Assembly (NCBI RefSeq): GCF_001315015.1
Contig: NZ_CP012914.1
Coordinates: 558,001 to 622,000 of the forward strand
DNA: 64,000 nt
Direction: 5' to 3'
DNA from: Azospirillum brasilense
GTDB taxonomy: Bacteria; Pseudomonadota; Alphaproteobacteria; Azospirillales; Azospirillaceae
Positions 36,939 to 45,402 of the stretch are shown here, in pieces. The stretch's first letter is position 1. The number at the start of each line of letters is the position of its first letter. The position numbers and the translations under genes are program-made. Below the pieces are notes generated by a model that was given only the letters and a program-made list of their open reading frames with translations, was not told the origin of the DNA and did no database searches.

Positions 36939-37142
36939 TCAGGCGAAGTCGGGATCGGTGGGCCGGGACGGCGGCAGGTCGTCGTTGGGCAGGGGGGAGG
37001 GCATGTCCTCCTGCGGGCCGGGGGTCGGCAGGTCCGGGTTGTCGGTCAGGGGCCCCGGGGTGGGAACGTCCTGGCCCGGCGGCGGGAAGGGCGGGGCCGC
37101 GCGCAGCGGCTGCGGAAAGGCGCTCGAATAGGTCCAGCCCAT
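36939..37142 (-). CDS. Small proline-rich protein with PTPGP repeats
   Basis: A 67-residue open frame starting MGWTYSSAFPQPLRA, with GGGAG about 12 bases upstream of the ATG. The protein is about one quarter proline and contains degenerate tandem units: VPTPGPLTDNPD, LPTPGPQEDM, PSPLPNDDL. It is probably disordered. No family is recognised. Coding potential rests on the ribosome site, the repeat pattern and the lack of an overlapping better gene, so this is a tentative call. Confidence 0.42.
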   Translation of the reverse strand: MGWTYSSAFPQPLRAAPPFPPPGQDVPTPGPLTDNPDLPTPGPQEDMPSPLPNDDLPPSRPTDPDFA

Positions 37143-37295
37143 GGATCGGTCGCTCCCGAAGTGATGAGGGTGTCCTGCATCAACCGTCCGGCTGGCCCGT
37201 CTGCGCAGGTTGACCGGCGGCGATGAGGGGGTATGCTTTTCGAGGGAGCGAATCATCCGGATAGAACCAACCCGAAGCCAAAAAGGGAGAAGATC

Positions 37296-38144
37296 ATGGG
37301 CAGCACGGCCGGCCAGGCGCTGAGCTACATCCAGGGCGAATGGATCGCGGGCAACCCCGCCATCGTCGGCCCGATGACTCACGCGCTCTGGCTGTCTTCG
37401 GTCGTTTTCGACGGCGCCCGCGCCTTCCAGGGCGTGGCCCCGGACCTCGACCGCCACTGCGCCCGCGTCGTGCGCTCGGCCCAGGTGATGGGCCTCGCCC
37501 CCATGCTGACCGCCGGGGAGATCGAGGAGCTGTGCTGGGACGGCATCCGCCGCTTCCCCAAGGAGGCCGAGCTGTACATCCGGCCGATGTTCTACGCGGA
37601 GGAGGGCTTCGTCGCGCCCGACGCCGAGAGCACGCGCTTCGTCCTGTCGGTCTACGAGGCGCCGCTGCCCAGCGCCGCCGGCTTCACCGCCGGACTGTCC
37701 AGCCGCCGCCGTCCGGTGCCGGACATGGCGCCGACCGAGGCCAAGGCCGCCTGCCTCTACCCCAACGCCGGGCTGGCGCTGAAGGAGGCGCGGGAGCGCG
37801 GCTTCGACAACGCCATCATGCTCGACCCCATCGGCAACGTGGCGGAATTCGCGACGGCCAATCTGTTCATCGCCAAGGACGGGGTGGTGCGCACGCCGGT
37901 GCACAACGGCACTTTTCTCAATGGCATCACCCGCCAGCGCGTGATCGCCCTGTTGCGCGACGACGGCGTGGCGGTGGAGGAGGCCACCCTAAGCCCCCGT
38001 GATGTGCTGGAGGCGGACGAGGTCTTTTCGACCGGCAATTACGCGAAGGTGGTGCCAGTCACCCGCGTCGAGGAGCGCACCCTGCAACCCGGCCCCCTGG
38101 CGGCGCGGGCGCGGGCGCTCTATTGGGAGTTCGCCTTCCGCTGA
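37296..38144 (+). CDS. Branched-chain aminotransferase-like class IV PLP enzyme
   Basis: A 282-residue fold-type IV PLP aminotransferase. The start GEWIAGNPAIVGPMTHALWLSSVVFDGARAFQG, the PLP-lysine region EAKAACLYPNAGLALKEA (about Lys149), VAEFATANLFIAKDG and the GITRQRVIALL phosphate-binding motif are present. It belongs to the IlvE-like group and likely exchanges amino groups with branched-chain or other hydrophobic amino acids; D-amino-acid transaminase or lyase activities cannot be excluded. ATG 37296 follows GGGAGAAGATC. It is a single-gene unit. Confidence 0.87.
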   Translation: MGSTAGQALSYIQGEWIAGNPAIVGPMTHALWLSSVVFDGARAFQGVAPDLDRHCARVVRSAQVMGLAPMLTAGEIEELCWDGIRRFPKEAELYIRPMFYAEEGFVAPDAESTRFVLSVYEAPLPSAAGFTAGLSSRRRPVPDMAPTEAKAACLYPNAGLALKEARERGFDNAIMLDPIGNVAEFATANLFIAKDGVVRTPVHNGTFLNGITRQRVIALLRDDGVAVEEATLSPRDVLEADEVFSTGNYAKVVPVTRVEERTLQPGPLAARARALYWEFAFR

Positions 38145-38284
38145 TGGCATCGAATGACCCGGATTGCCGGATTTCGGGCGGTATGCGGCCCGAAATCCGG
38201 CTTGATGGACGGCCTGTTCCGCGGCATGATTCCTCCGAAACGGTGAGTCGGTCCGTCGAAGGACTCTGTCGAGGGGGAACGGGC

Positions 38285-38878
38285 ATGCAGTTCCGCGAAC
38301 GGCGCCGCGTGATCCAGGTGATCCGCACCGTCTACGATCCGGATCTGAAGCGCGGGCGGTCGGAACTGGTCGGAAAGATCGACAAGGCTGCGCCCCTGGT
38401 TACCGACAAGCTCCAGAAAAGCTGCACGCCCGAGGAGTTGTCGGAGATCCTCACCTATTTGGACGACCGCCACAACCGCCTGCGCAACGAGGCGGTGCGC
38501 GCCGGGGCGGAAACCCTGCCGGCCCAGATGCGGGGGGCGGCGGAGTATTTCCGCACCCACCGCGACGACGATGCGCGGGCCTTCGCCATGGAAATCCGCT
38601 TGGCGTGGGAGGAGTTGAAGACCGCCTTGCGCGAGTCCGGTTTTTCAAAAAGCAAGCTCCTGAAGAAGGCCGCGGAGAGGGCTGAGGCGCCAACGCTCGC
38701 CGTTTCGACGGTTGCCGTGCAGGTCGCTGCGGAGGAGGTGGCCGAGCCGGCGGAGGTTCCGCCAGCCAAGGCGTTTGTTCGCAAGCCGCGCGCAAGGAAG
38801 GCAAAGACCGCCCGTGTCGTTGCCCTGAACACAGAGGTTTCCAAAACGGACGAGACCGGCGCTCCTCCGGCCGCGTGA
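38285..38878 (+). CDS. Hypothetical protein with a Lys/Ala-rich tail
   Basis: A 197-residue soluble protein. The first 130 residues are helical and charged (MQFRERRRVIQVIRTVYDPDLKRGRSELVGKID). The tail is rich in Ala, Val, Pro and basic residues (VRKPRARKAKTARVV), like tails of nucleic-acid-associated proteins. ATG 38285 follows GAGGGGGAACG; the frame is open further upstream but lacks support. No family recognised; it may have a DNA-associated role, which is only a guess from composition. Confidence 0.65.
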   Translation: MQFRERRRVIQVIRTVYDPDLKRGRSELVGKIDKAAPLVTDKLQKSCTPEELSEILTYLDDRHNRLRNEAVRAGAETLPAQMRGAAEYFRTHRDDDARAFAMEIRLAWEELKTALRESGFSKSKLLKKAAERAEAPTLAVSTVAVQVAAEEVAEPAEVPPAKAFVRKPRARKAKTARVVALNTEVSKTDETGAPPAA

Positions 38879-38891
38879 AGGCGACCCCGGC

Positions 38892-39233
38892 TCAAGCCTC
38901 CGCAAGGAACAGGATGCTGGCGGCGTTGCGGTGGTAGGCCAAAGCGGCGGCGAGGCGGGACAGCCAAGCGTCGCCAGCGGTCCGGTCGGCGGGCAGGGTG
39001 CGGCGGCGTTGCGCCGCGCCTTGCCGGGCCTCGGCGGCCAAGCGGTCGTGCAGGCGAAGCATTGCGGCGCGGGCCAGAGTGGCGTGCCGGTCCGTTCCAT
39101 CGAGAAGCGCCGTCCGAAGCACGCCGCGGGGCGGCGTGTCGTCGTGACGGCGTTCGAGTTCATCCAAACGATGTGAAATGAGGGCCAGCGGGGCGGGGAA
39201 TGGACGCGGCTGCGCCCCGGCGGATCCGGTCAT
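38892..39233 (-). CDS. Hypothetical protein
   Basis: A 113-residue Ala/Arg/Leu-rich helical protein (LALISHRLDELERRHDDTPPRGVLRTALLDGTDRH, then LARAAMLRLHDRLAAEARQ). It has no signal peptide, membrane helix or recognised domain. It converges with the preceding gene, 13 bp apart. The codon bias is normal for the genome, which supports it as real. Confidence 0.5.
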   Translation of the reverse strand: MTGSAGAQPRPFPAPLALISHRLDELERRHDDTPPRGVLRTALLDGTDRHATLARAAMLRLHDRLAAEARQGAAQRRRTLPADRTAGDAWLSRLAAALAYHRNAASILFLAEA

Positions 39234-39307
39234 CCTCGGACGTTAAGCCTTCAGATGACCAATGTAAAGGACAATCATCCTAGGACAGGGTGCCGCAGGG
39301 CTGACGC

Positions 39308-39940
39308 TTACTGGCTTGCCCAGACGATGCGGGCCATCCAGGCCACCTCGGCGCGCGGGATGCTGCGGTCCGGGTGGGCGCGGTTTATGGAGATCAGCTC
39401 GATCTTCGTGGCGGTTTCGCGGAGGAGCTGCTTCGCCATCACCTCGCCACCCTTGGTGCGGACGACGACGCGGTCGTTGCGCCGGATCTGCGCGGCGGGA
39501 GAAACGATGATGGTGTCGCCGTCGCGGTAGACGGGGTCCATGCTGTCCCCCGCGATCTCCAGAGCGTAGGCGTGCGGATCGCCGATGCTGGGGAACAGAA
39601 GCTCGTCCCAGCCCACACCCGAAGGAAAGCCGGCGTCGTCGAAGAAACCCGCGTTGCCCGCCTGCGCATAGCCGATGACCGGCACCCGCTGGAGCGAGCC
39701 GGCGCCGGCGGCATCGCCGACGAGGCTGACGAACTCCGACAGCGATGCGCCGGTCGCCTCCAGAACCTTGGACACGCTTTCCGTCGAAGGCCAGCGGAGC
39801 TTGCCGTCACCGGTGGTCCGCTTGCTCTTGTTGAAGGTCGTCGGGTCGAGCCCCGCGCGCCGCGCGAGCCCGGAGGCCGACAGCCCGTGCTGGGCCGCGA
39901 GGCGGTCGATCGCCCGCCAAATGTCCGCATGTTTGAGCAT
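39308..39940 (-). CDS. S24-family (CI/LexA-like) repressor
   Basis: A 210-residue autocleaving repressor of the phage CI type. An HTH domain (ADIWRAIDRLAAQHGLSASGLARRAGLDPTTFNKSKR) is followed by an S24 peptidase domain: a candidate Ala94-Gly95 cleavage site, the nucleophile Ser133 in AGDSMDP and the general base Lys170 in VMAKQL. Such proteins repress prophage genes until RecA-stimulated self-cleavage. It is divergent from the prophage genes beginning at 40137, so it is probably their repressor, left over from an incomplete prophage. Confidence 0.85.
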   Translation of the reverse strand: MLKHADIWRAIDRLAAQHGLSASGLARRAGLDPTTFNKSKRTTGDGKLRWPSTESVSKVLEATGASLSEFVSLVGDAAGAGSLQRVPVIGYAQAGNAGFFDDAGFPSGVGWDELLFPSIGDPHAYALEIAGDSMDPVYRDGDTIIVSPAAQIRRNDRVVVRTKGGEVMAKQLLRETATKIELISINRAHPDRSIPRAEVAWMARIVWASQ

Positions 39941-40136
39941 GGGAGGATAATCACATAAGCAAGCCGGCGCGTCCCTAGGAACCTATTCATATTTTCCTTG
40001 ACGAAGGATTTTAATCAGTACATAACGTGAACAAGAGTTCGCCAGCCGCGCGTGCCGCGGCCCATCCGGCGCTCCGCCCGAGAGCGAAGTTGCGCCCGCG
40101 AACCCAAGAGCTGCAATTCCCAGGGAGACCTCACGC

Positions 40137-40502
40137 ATGGTCCAGCGCCGCAACATGTTCATGGTCCTGTCCGAAGCCGTCGGGGAACCGTTCGGCAGCG
40201 CGGAGGAGGCATGGTTCTGGTCGGTCCAGGCGCAGGACGCCAAGGCCGCCGGCGCGCGTATCGCCGCCGGGCGGGGATTGGTTCAACGTCCTTGCGAGCC
40301 CGGCGATGTGCTGTGCGCGGTGGACCGGCTGTACCGTCGCCGCCTGCTGATCCGCGATCATCTGCACGTGCTGGTCCACTACGGGCGCCGCTTGATGGCG
40401 CCGGACCCGGCGCGGTACCGCGAGCAGCGCGCCCATACCCTGTGGCAGGAGGCGTTCGACCGGCTCCGCCCGGTGCTGCGCGAGAAGGGGATCGTCCAGT
40501 GA
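40137..40502 (+). CDS. Hypothetical phage-module protein
   Basis: A 121-residue protein (MVQRRNMFMVLSEAVGEPFGSAEEAWFWSVQAQDAKAAGAR) ending with EAFDRLRPVLREKGIVQ. It has no recognised domain. It is first of four closely packed genes reading toward a phage head-tail connector, and its stop overlaps the GTG of the next gene. Position suggests a small early or packaging-linked protein of a prophage; that is inference. Confidence 0.62.
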   Translation: MVQRRNMFMVLSEAVGEPFGSAEEAWFWSVQAQDAKAAGARIAAGRGLVQRPCEPGDVLCAVDRLYRRRLLIRDHLHVLVHYGRRLMAPDPARYREQRAHTLWQEAFDRLRPVLREKGIVQ

Positions 40503-40927
40503 GCACGCCGATGCCTCAGCCCTGCCGGGTGGGGCCCTGCCGTGCGGGAGCGGATGCGCCGCGCGTCTGGGTGGTCTTCCGGGGCGAGGCGGAGCTGTGG
40601 TGGCTGCGCCTGCTGAAGCCGGGATTCCGCCACTGCTTCGCGTTGCTGCACGACGGGCACCGCTGGGTGGTCGTCGATCCGCTCTCGCCCTTCACCGACG
40701 TGTCGGTCCTTGATCTGCCCGCCGCCTTCGATCTGCCGGGCTGGTACCGTGGGTTGGGCATGGCGGTGACCCCGGCACCGGTGCGGCGCGGCCTGACCCG
40801 CCCGGCTCCCTGGGCGCCCTTCACCTGTGTCGAGGCGGTCAAGCGCCTTCTGGGGCTCCACGCGCCCGGCGTTCTGACGCCCTGGCAGCTTTACCAGCGC
40901 CTGACGCGGCCCGCTGCCGCGGTCTGA
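40499..40927 (+). CDS. Hypothetical phage-module protein
   Basis: A 142-residue protein starting at a GTG that overlaps the previous TGA (GTGA); an ATG four codons in is the alternative. The core WVVFRGEAELWWLRLLKPGFRHCFALLHDGHRWVVVDPLS, followed by FTCVEAVKRLLGLHAPGVLTPWQLYQ, includes Cys and His residues in an NlpC/P60-like or transglutaminase-like spacing, but this is too weak to name an activity. Similar proteins sit just before phage head genes. Confidence 0.62.
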   Translation: MSTPMPQPCRVGPCRAGADAPRVWVVFRGEAELWWLRLLKPGFRHCFALLHDGHRWVVVDPLSPFTDVSVLDLPAAFDLPGWYRGLGMAVTPAPVRRGLTRPAPWAPFTCVEAVKRLLGLHAPGVLTPWQLYQRLTRPAAAV

Positions 40928-40993
40928 ACCCACGCCGCCGGTCCGTTCCGCCTGCTGTCTCCCTGTCTCACAACGAACAAGGAAACCCCGCCC

Positions 40994-41401
40994 ATGGCGA
41001 ACCTGTTCAAGGCGCCTCGGCCAGCGCCTCCCCCCGCCCCCGCTCCGGACCCCGCGCCCGGCCCTCAGCCCGCACCGCTCCCCGTGCCCGAACCGGCCCC
41101 GGCGCCCGTGGAGGCCCCGGCGCCGGTTCCCGTCACGCCCCCCTGGTGGAACACGGCCCCGGAACCGGTTCCGGAACCCGCCGCCCCGGTGGTTGAGACC
41201 CCGGCTCCCGCGGTTCCGCCTGCTGCCGACCCGACCACCCCGGCTCCGACCACCGAGGAGGAGAAGGACCCGGCCAAGGCCGCCGAGGCGCTGATCCAGC
41301 GGCGCAACCGGGGACGGGCGGGGACGGTCCAGACCTCGTGGCGGGGCGCGCTGGATGTCGGCGCGCTGGTGCCGCTGCGCAAGCGCCTGTTGGGGGAGTG
41401 A
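40994..41401 (+). CDS. Proline-rich phage protein
   Basis: A 135-residue protein. Residues 8-90 are an extreme Pro/Ala tract (PAPAPDPAPGP..., PVPEPAPAPVEAPAP). The C-terminal RNRGRAGTVQTSWRGALDVG...KRLLGE resembles the end of small podovirus proteins encoded next to the connector gene. It is 5 bp upstream of the connector gene. Confidence 0.62.
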   Translation: MANLFKAPRPAPPPAPAPDPAPGPQPAPLPVPEPAPAPVEAPAPVPVTPPWWNTAPEPVPEPAAPVVETPAPAVPPAADPTTPAPTTEEEKDPAKAAEALIQRRNRGRAGTVQTSWRGALDVGALVPLRKRLLGE

Positions 41402-41405
41402 GGCC

Positions 41406-42269
41406 ATGGGGGATACCGCGTACGATGCCGCGCCGAGCATCGGTCAGGCTCGCAGCAAGGGGGATGCCGCTTCCGTGTCGCCGAACGGGCCGAAGCGTCT
41501 GCTGGAACGCTACCGGGCGGCGCGGGAGCGCCGGTCGGTCTGGGAAAGCCACTGGCAGGAATGCTACGACCACGCCCTGCCCAACGGGCGGCCCTTCCGC
41601 GGAGGCGGCACCCCCGGCGAGCGGCGGGTGGACCGTCTGTTCGACGGGACCGCGCCCGATGCGGTGGAACAGCTCGCCGCCAGCCTGCTCGCCGAGCTGA
41701 CCCCGCCCTGGTCGCGCTGGTTCGGGCTGCAGCCCGGCCCCTCGCTGCCGGACGGAGAGCGCGACCGCGTGGCCCCGATGCTCGACCGCGCCGCCGGCAT
41801 CGTGCAGGCGCATGTCGACCGCTCCAACTTTGCCGTCGAGATCCATCAGGCCTTCCTGGACCTCGTGACGGTGGGCACCGCCTGCCTGCTGATGGAGGAG
41901 GCCCCGCCCGGCGCCGCGTCCAGCCTGCGCTTCACCGCGGTGCCGTTGGCCGAAGCGGTGCTGGAGGAGGGGGCGGACGGGCGGCTGGACGGCACCTTCC
42001 GGCGCAGCGAGGCGACTCTGGCCCAGATCGAGCGCCGCTTTCCCGGCGTGACCATCCCGGACGAAGTGCGGGAACGCGGCGCCGCGGAGCCGGACAGCCG
42101 CTTTCCGCTGGTCGAGGCGGTGCTGCCGGACGGGCTGGCCTACCATTGGACGGTGGTGCTGGACAGCGGGCTGGCCGAGCCCGCCACGTTGGCCGAGGGA
42201 CGCTTCGCGCAATCGCCGTTCCATGTGTTTCATGTGATGGGAGTGCGCTACGACAGAGAAAATGCTTAA
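41406..42269 (+). pseudogene. Truncated phage head-tail connector (portal) protein
   Basis: The first 287 residues of a podovirus-type head-to-tail connector, a protein that in this family is usually around 500 residues or longer. The N-terminal KRLLERYRAARERRSVWESHWQECYDHALPNG and LFDGTAPDAVEQLAASLLAELTPPWSRWFGL are diagnostic. Coding resemblance stops at VMGVRYDRENA near 42269, where AT-richer unrelated sequence begins. No terminase, capsid or tail gene follows. The prophage was therefore cut here by deletion or by arrival of the neighbouring island. Confidence 0.78.
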
Positions 42270-42367
42270 CTCGCAATTTTGTAGCGCAAATGGACCGCTA
42301 CATAACGGTCCGTGTTGGAGGCAACTGATATCACTTCGAAGCTAGCGATCCTTGGAGCGTGAGACTC

Positions 42368-42390
42368 CGTGCGAATTTCCAATTCGCACG
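42368..42390. repeat. Perfect 10-bp hairpin CGTGCGAATT-TCC-AATTCGCACG
   Basis: A perfect inverted repeat lies in the gap between the truncated connector and the XRE regulator. No T run follows on either strand, so it is more likely an operator or recombination-related site than a terminator. Confidence 0.55.
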
Positions 42391-42429
42391 AAGTCGAGCG
42401 CAACCAATGTACCTACGGAATGGGTATGG

Positions 42430-42786
42430 TTAGGGGCGGCTTCTGCGCCTTTGCGCCAAAACTTCCACTTGTCGAACTGCAATCTCCAGGTCGGCGTCGG
42501 CAAGGCTGTCAGACAGAGTGAGCAGCTGAGCGCGCAGTTCGGCCCTCCAGGGTGACATTGTAGGCACAGTTTCCGCGTTCTCAAATAGACTGGCGAGCGG
42601 CAGGTCGAGCGTACGACCGATTTGCTCCAGCATGTCTAGACTCGGAAAAGACTTGCCTCGTTCCAGGTTCGAGACCGTTTCGACAGTGCGAGCAACGGCT
42701 TCAGCAACCTGTTCCTGCGTAAGGTTCAGGGCCATGCGCCGTGCTCGCACTCGCATTCCGATAAGGCGTTTCAGGTCGTGAGCCAT
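42430..42786 (-). CDS. XRE-family transcriptional regulator
   Basis: A 118-residue regulator with an N-terminal HTH_3 domain (MRVRARRMALNLTQEQVAEAVARTVETVSNLERGKSFPSLDMLEQIGRTLDLPLASLFE) and a short helical tail. ATG 42786 (MAHDLKRL) is preferred over the upstream TTG. It is divergent from the small gene at 42942 and may regulate it. GC content is lower than in the core genome around it, consistent with transfer. Confidence 0.8.
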   Translation of the reverse strand: MAHDLKRLIGMRVRARRMALNLTQEQVAEAVARTVETVSNLERGKSFPSLDMLEQIGRTLDLPLASLFENAETVPTMSPWRAELRAQLLTLSDSLADADLEIAVRQVEVLAQRRRSRP

Positions 42787-42941
42787 GACCCGAACTGTCG
42801 TTTCGGGCAAATGGCTTGACCATAGGTCAGCGTTTCGGCTTATCTCTAAAACCCGAAAATCAACGTCGGGCTGCGGAATTTGTGGTGCGCTTCCCGCGCC
42901 GACCCTTTCCGCATGCTTGCACAGGAGCTCAGCGTCGCGAA

Positions 42942-43202
42942 ATGGTAGCAGCGGAACAGTTTAAATCAGCATGGGACCAAACGCTTGAGTGGCTGAAGGG
43001 TTGTGACCGGCCAGCTTGGGACGGATATGAGGTCGGTCTGCTATTGCAGCGAGCTGGAGTCAAATTCAATTGGCGCCTGATCGCTCGATCGGTTGATACC
43101 AATGAACGGGAATGGCGCGAGGCGCAGCAAGCGTGGCTGGACAAATTGCTGGCCTTAGGTTGCCCGGAGAGTCTGTCCGCGGCGGTTCGTGCGATTGAGT
43201 GA
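42942..43202 (+). CDS. Hypothetical small protein
   Basis: An 86-residue protein (MVAAEQFKSAWDQTLEWLKGCDRPAWDGYEVGLLLQRAGVKFNW...) with no recognised domain. AGGAG lies about 13 bases before the ATG; a longer frame opens at 42816. Divergent from the XRE gene, and directly followed by IS debris. Confidence 0.5.
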   Translation: MVAAEQFKSAWDQTLEWLKGCDRPAWDGYEVGLLLQRAGVKFNWRLIARSVDTNEREWREAQQAWLDKLLALGCPESLSAAVRAIE

Positions 43203-43224
43203 CTGTGGGAGCGCGCTCAAACCA

Positions 43225-43551
43225 GCGATCTTTGCCCGAGCTATACGGGAAAGTGGGTGATGACGGTCTGGTCAGGCGGCGTTCTGTGATGCGGGCTCGG
43301 TGACCTCGATGCCGTTGCGGAATGTGACGCCCCTGGATGACCTTGGGCAACTGGTTTTCACCCTGCAAGCGGCGCCAAGTCTTGGAGGCGGCGGTGATCA
43401 GTTTGAACACCATCAGCTTGGCGGTCTCCCGCGAGAGCGCCCCCTTGGTACGGATGGTCCGGTGGCGGACGGTAGCGAATACGCTTTCGATGGGATTCGT
43501 CGTCCGCACGTGCTCCCAGTGCTCGGCGGGGAAGTCGTAGAAGGCCAGACA
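43225..43551 (-). pseudogene. IS256-family transposase, 3' remnant
   Basis: The C-terminal part of an IS256 transposase: CLAFYDFPAEHWEHVRTTNPIESVFATVRHRTIRTKGALSRETAKLMVFKLITAASKTWRRLQG... A one-base insertion at GGGGCGTC near 43335 breaks the frame; without it the protein would continue VTFRNGIEVTEPASQNAA and stop at 43272. The 40 bp beyond look like the element's right end. It is joined in frame to the ISAs1 fragment upstream. Non-functional. Confidence 0.8.
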
Positions 43552-44027
43552 CTCCAGCAGCGCGCGGGCCGCCACGATCTCGCCGCCGCCCTTCGCCGCC
43601 CGAAAGCTCTGCTGGCCCACCACCAAGCGGATTGCCGGGGCGAAGGCCGTCACCACCGCCAGCGGATTGGCGCGGGCGGCATCGTCGAACGAGCGCCGCA
43701 GCGTCTTGCCGTCATGGCGAGCACGCCTTCCCCCGACGTCCCTAGGTCGGTCACAAAGCGGCCGAAGCACGTGGCGAACGCCGCCGGGTCCAGAAGCCGG
43801 AAGATGCGTCAGAAGGTGTCATGGCTCGGCACCCCGTTCTCCAGCCGCAGGAACTTGCGGAACAGGTCCGCCCGGTCGACCGCGAAGTCGGCAAAGTCCG
43901 AGCAGCTCGCCGCCCCGCACACCGTCGCGGTCAGCGCGATGGTCAGAACCTCCAGCAGGTCATGGCGCTTGACATTGCCGGTCCGCGGGTCCGGCAGCGA
44001 CTCGAACGCTTTGTCAAACCACGACAT
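43552..44027 (-). pseudogene. ISAs1-family transposase, 5' and central remnant
   Basis: The N-terminal MSWFDKAFESLPDPRTGNVKRHDLLEVLTIALTATVCGAASCSDF and the central DGKTLRRSFDDAARANPLAVVTAFAPAIRLVVGQ are ISAs1-type. An in-frame TGA follows PSHDTF near 43809, and one base is missing before DGKTL near 43705. The element breaks off after ALLE at about 43552 and is fused to the IS256 remnant. Clearly dead. Confidence 0.8.
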
Positions 44028-44314
44028 CGGGGGGCTCCTTGCTCGGCTGCATGAGCCCCTCTAAAGAACCCCTTTCAGCTCTCTGCGCTACGGTCTTTTC
44101 TCAAATGCAGTTCCCCTGGGGCTCGGTTGGCTGCCTTGCTGCGTACGAGAACCAGCCGCAGCGAATCGCGTCTTCCGGAGGTGGCGGAGGAACGACGCCG
44201 CAATGGGCTTCGAATCATCTGCGTGAACCGCGGGACCCTGGAAGCCGTTGGGCTCGCGGGGGCTGCCTTCGGACAAAACGCGGTTCCGTCGGCCCTTAAC
44301 CAGCCGTACGGCGC

Positions 44315-44617
44315 TCAGCCGAATGGATTGGGCACTTGGTCCGGTGGCTTCGTCGCGACTGTCTCGGGTAGGTTCTCCTCGTCCTCCAAGGCGGCAATCA
44401 CCGCGTCCAGGACGGCCTTCAACGCGCGGGCGTGCTCCAGGCCTGCGCGGTCCTTGGTGAGCGCGACACTGCCGTAGAGGGACACGCGGTCGGTGCGGTT
44501 TTCGACTGTCAGATCGTCGATCTGCAGCGAGTCGGCCTCATCTACGAAGGGCGTTATCGGCGACGGCATCGGAGCCTCGTTAGCTGGGCGGTGTGTGGAG
44601 GCGCCGGTCATGGTCAC
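44315..44617 (-). CDS. Small hypothetical protein overlapping the nuclease gene
   Basis: A 100-residue acidic protein (SLQIDDLTVENRTDRVSLYGSVALTKDRAGLEHARALKAVLDAVIAALE...). It is not recognised as a named family. Its ATG overlaps the TGA of the nuclease gene (ATGA), which implies translational coupling. A second possible start (MPSPITPFVDEAD) lies 16 codons in. A cytoplasmic partner or inhibitor of the nuclease is possible but unproven. Confidence 0.6.
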   Translation of the reverse strand: MTMTGASTHRPANEAPMPSPITPFVDEADSLQIDDLTVENRTDRVSLYGSVALTKDRAGLEHARALKAVLDAVIAALEDEENLPETVATKPPDQVPNPFG

Positions 44618-45402
44618 GACCGCCGGCGCGGTTTGGGGTCGGGCAACGGCATCGCGATCGCTCTGACCGCCTCCGGGAGTCCAGGAAACACCGCAACCCC
44701 GGTCAGCTGTTCCAACTCGGCGATCGACAACACCCGATGGGCCTTCGTGGTGACGTTCTCCACGAGGTAGGCGGCCGCCTGGCGCCGCTGCGGATCGTAG
44801 ACCGCCTTGAAGGCGTGGCTGGGCACGAGGACGCGGCCGTTGATCCGCTGCAGGCTCTGCCCCTGGAAGACCGGTCCGGTGACGACGTACAGCTCGCCCT
44901 GCCGTTCCGCAAGGTCACGGATGCCGCTCTCGATCCATTCCCAGATGAGCTGGTTCATCTTGGGGCTTTGCGGGATCATGTTGGCGAGGCTGAAGCTCTC
45001 CTCCTGCGCTGCCGGTGTCGGCATGTCACCGGAGGGAGCCATGTGCCCACGATCGAACCCCGATCCCTTGTAGTCGTCCAGCTCGGCCCGCTCGTCCGCC
45101 GGCAGGTTGGGATCGGCATGAAACCGGTTCCTGCGCTTCAGCCCCCGCGCCGCGGCGAGTCGTTCCGTGGTCAGGTGCTCGGCCGTCCACAGCGGCGTGC
45201 GGCTGATCCCGGAATGCAGCAGGGCGTAGCCATCGTAGCAAAGCGGGCGCGTCTTGGCGGCCAAGCTTTGCCGTGTCAGATCCGGCGCCTGCCCGGCGAC
45301 GAAGTGCTGTGGGCACGCGGTGGGAGCCGCCGCGGCCGGCGGAACAACGCCGGCAAAGGCAAGAACGCCGAGAACCAGGACGGCTGCGGTGCGGGGGGAC
45401 AT
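44614..45402 (-). CDS. Secreted DNA/RNA non-specific endonuclease (NucA type)
   Basis: A 262-residue beta-beta-alpha-metal nuclease. A signal peptide (MSPRTAAVLVLGVLAFAGVVPPAAAA) is followed by the NUC domain: KGSGFDRGHMAPSGDM contains the DRGH catalytic histidine, and LANMIPQSPKMNQLIWEWIE provides the metal-binding asparagine. Members degrade DNA and RNA outside the cytoplasm, for nutrition or biofilm turnover. ATG 45402 starts the signal peptide; the frame upstream is not supported. Confidence 0.88.
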   Translation of the reverse strand: MSPRTAAVLVLGVLAFAGVVPPAAAAPTACPQHFVAGQAPDLTRQSLAAKTRPLCYDGYALLHSGISRTPLWTAEHLTTERLAAARGLKRRNRFHADPNLPADERAELDDYKGSGFDRGHMAPSGDMPTPAAQEESFSLANMIPQSPKMNQLIWEWIESGIRDLAERQGELYVVTGPVFQGQSLQRINGRVLVPSHAFKAVYDPQRRQAAAYLVENVTTKAHRVLSIAELEQLTGVAVFPGLPEAVRAIAMPLPDPKPRRRS

